From: Chloroflexota bacterium
GTDB lineage: Bacteria; Chloroflexota; Dehalococcoidia; UBA2247; RBG-13-53-26
Direction: 5' to 3'
DNA: 6,921 nucleotides
Assembly: GCA_003650185.1 (NCBI GenBank)
Contig: QMOF01000124.1
Location: 1 to 6,921 of the forward strand
The notes under the pieces were generated by a model that saw nothing but the letters and a program-made list of their open reading frames with translations, did not search any database and was not told the origin of the DNA. Below, in pieces: positions 5,960 through 6,921 of this stretch (position 1 is its first letter; every line of letters begins with the position of its first letter). Position numbers and translations under genes: made by a program.

Positions 5960-6078
5960 TGTCCTACAATGGGAGTGCGCTGCGGCTGTCCGCAAGGTCT
6001 CGTGCAAGCTTCCCCGGCTGTACCACAACCCCAGTGCTGCTCCCTGGCTGGCCACAGGCCACCGACCGGAGGTACCAC

Positions 6079-6894
6079 GTGGAAGTAACGCCGCACATGT
6101 TCGTTGCAGTGATGGTTCTCTCTCTGCTGTTCGAGTACATGGATGCCTCTCTTGGCATGGGTTATGGCACCACCCTGACTCCGACGCTGCTCATAATCGG
6201 GTTCGCACCGTTGGAGGTGGTCCCCGCTGTCCTGTTGGGCCAGCTTGTTGGCGGGCTCGTAGGCGGTGTGGCGCATCATCGGCTGGGCAATATCTCGCTG
6301 GATTTCAGGCGGGACCAGAGCATAAAAGGCAGGTTGCGCAGGTTCGGCTACATACCCAGGTCCCTGGACTCCAAAGTCATCTTGTTGCTTGCTGTGTGCG
6401 GCATTGCGGGCGCGGTGGTGGGGGTGTTCACCGCGGTCAATATTCCAGAGGTGGCGCTCAAGACCTACATCGGAGCGATGGTACTGGCAATAGGCATAGT
6501 CATTCTCATTCGGGCCAGGCACCGGGGGAGGTTCTCGTGGAAAGGGCTCACTGGGCTGGCGCTGTTGAGTTCGTTCAACAAGGGCATAAGCGGCGGGGGC
6601 TACGGGCCGCTGGTCACCGGCGGCCAGATAGTGGTCGGGAGGGAGGTAAGGAGCTCGGTGGGGAGCACGACTATAGCTGAAGTCACGGTGTGCATAGTCA
6701 GCTTTCTGAGCTACCTGTTTGTCGAGGGTGACATATACTGGAGGCTTGCCGCGGCTACAGGCATAGGCTCTATTGCAGCAGGCCCCTTTGCCGCTCTCAC
6801 GGTGAGCAAGATCGAAGAGCAAAAGCTGAAGTACACCATAGGGGTCGTCACTATAGCACTGGGCATATACACACTGGTGAACACGTTTGTCTAA
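6079..6894 (+). CDS. TauE/SafE-family membrane permease (putative sulfite/organoanion exporter)
   Basis: Integral inner-membrane protein of 271 residues in the TauE/SafE (UPF0721) family. Known members have been linked to export of sulfite, sulfoacetate or related anions; the substrate here is unknown. Hydrophobic segments lie at about 8-20, 31-65 (two spans with GMGYGTTLTPTLL and LLGQLVGGLVGG), 99-120, 127-144, 157-180, 198-214, 222-242 and 252-269. The second repeat carries NKGISGGGYGPLVTGGQIV (167-185), the counterpart of the first-half GMGYGTTLTPTLL motif. A basic loop (66-98) and RARHRGR (145-151) should face the cytoplasm by the positive-inside rule. The GTG at 6079 is preferred because GGAGGT (6068-6073) lies just upstream. 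A longer frame from a TTG at 5959 would start inside the -10 box. The gene is transcribed separately from the etf cluster, and no sulfur-metabolism gene is near. Confidence 0.88.
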   Translation: MEVTPHMFVAVMVLSLLFEYMDASLGMGYGTTLTPTLLIIGFAPLEVVPAVLLGQLVGGLVGGVAHHRLGNISLDFRRDQSIKGRLRRFGYIPRSLDSKVILLLAVCGIAGAVVGVFTAVNIPEVALKTYIGAMVLAIGIVILIRARHRGRFSWKGLTGLALLSSFNKGISGGGYGPLVTGGQIVVGREVRSSVGSTTIAEVTVCIVSFLSYLFVEGDIYWRLAAATGIGSIAAGPFAALTVSKIEEQKLKYTIGVVTIALGIYTLVNTFV

Positions 6895-6921
6895 CGCTGG
6901 CGGGCCGCCGTGCTCCGACTG

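Noticed and set aside
5959..6078. N-terminal extension of the permease from TTG at 5959 (40 extra residues)
   Set aside because: The TTG lies in the -10 hexamer of a near-consensus promoter and has no SD, whereas the GTG at 6079 has GGAGGT upstream and begins where the membrane protein begins.
5937..6680. 247-residue + strand frame overlapping the permease
   Set aside because: This is an out-of-frame shadow: a low-hydrophobicity Gly/Arg/His-rich translation, while the overlapping frame is an unmistakable TauE/SafE protein.
5953..6822. 289-residue minus-strand open frame opposite the permease
   Set aside because: It is a GC-driven antisense shadow of a clear membrane-protein gene. The translation is rich in His, Arg, Pro and Gln with no family resemblance.

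Overview
This GC-rich bacterial window carries six protein genes, all on the + strand. They start with ATG, GTG or TTG behind purine-rich Shine-Dalgarno (SD) sequences. The mix (a COG1233-type FAD oxidoreductase, a PAC2-family protein, an acyl-CoA dehydrogenase with both ETF subunits, a TauE/SafE permease) would fit an uncultivated Chloroflexota (Dehalococcoidia-like) genome. That placement is a low-confidence impression from gene content, because no rRNA or other marker is present.

Layout: (1) 1-1286 is the C-terminal part of a phytoene-desaturase-like NAD(P)/FAD-dependent oxidoreductase, cut by the left edge. (2) 1287-1679 is a long non-coding gap holding a good sigma70-type promoter (TTGAAG-17-TAGAAT with extended -10), a 16-bp inverted repeat abutting the -35, and a 12-bp palindrome in the predicted leader. 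(3) 1680-2477 is a PAC2-family gene. (4) 2478-2706 is a gap with a bulged 10-bp hairpin that could end the PAC2 transcript. (5) 2707-5701 is an acyl-CoA dehydrogenase / etfB / etfA cluster. The first two genes are coupled by an ATGA overlap; etfA follows 68 nt later, and its SD can be folded into a 7-bp stem. (6) 5702-6078 is a gap with several strong inverted repeats, then a near-consensus promoter (TTGACA-18-TACAAT). (7) 6079-6894 is a TauE/SafE-family membrane permease.

The functional core is the acyl-CoA dehydrogenase with its electron-transfer flavoprotein. The dehydrogenase would oxidise an acyl-CoA (or reduce an enoyl-CoA) and exchange electrons with EtfAB. EtfB carries a DGDT-type nucleotide-binding loop and a GLxGSPT C-terminal element that resemble the clostridial, electron-bifurcating ETF type more than the mitochondrial/Paracoccus type. 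This is the most interesting metabolic hint, but it is inference. The oxidoreductase, PAC2 and TauE/SafE genes have no obvious functional link to that cluster, and the latter two have their own promoter-like sequences. I see no CRISPR array, mobile element, tRNA, rRNA or defence system, and no clear evidence of a wholly new system. The less ordinary signals are regulatory: the hidden etfA SD with a 22-codon ORF across it, and the palindromes around the PAC2 promoter.
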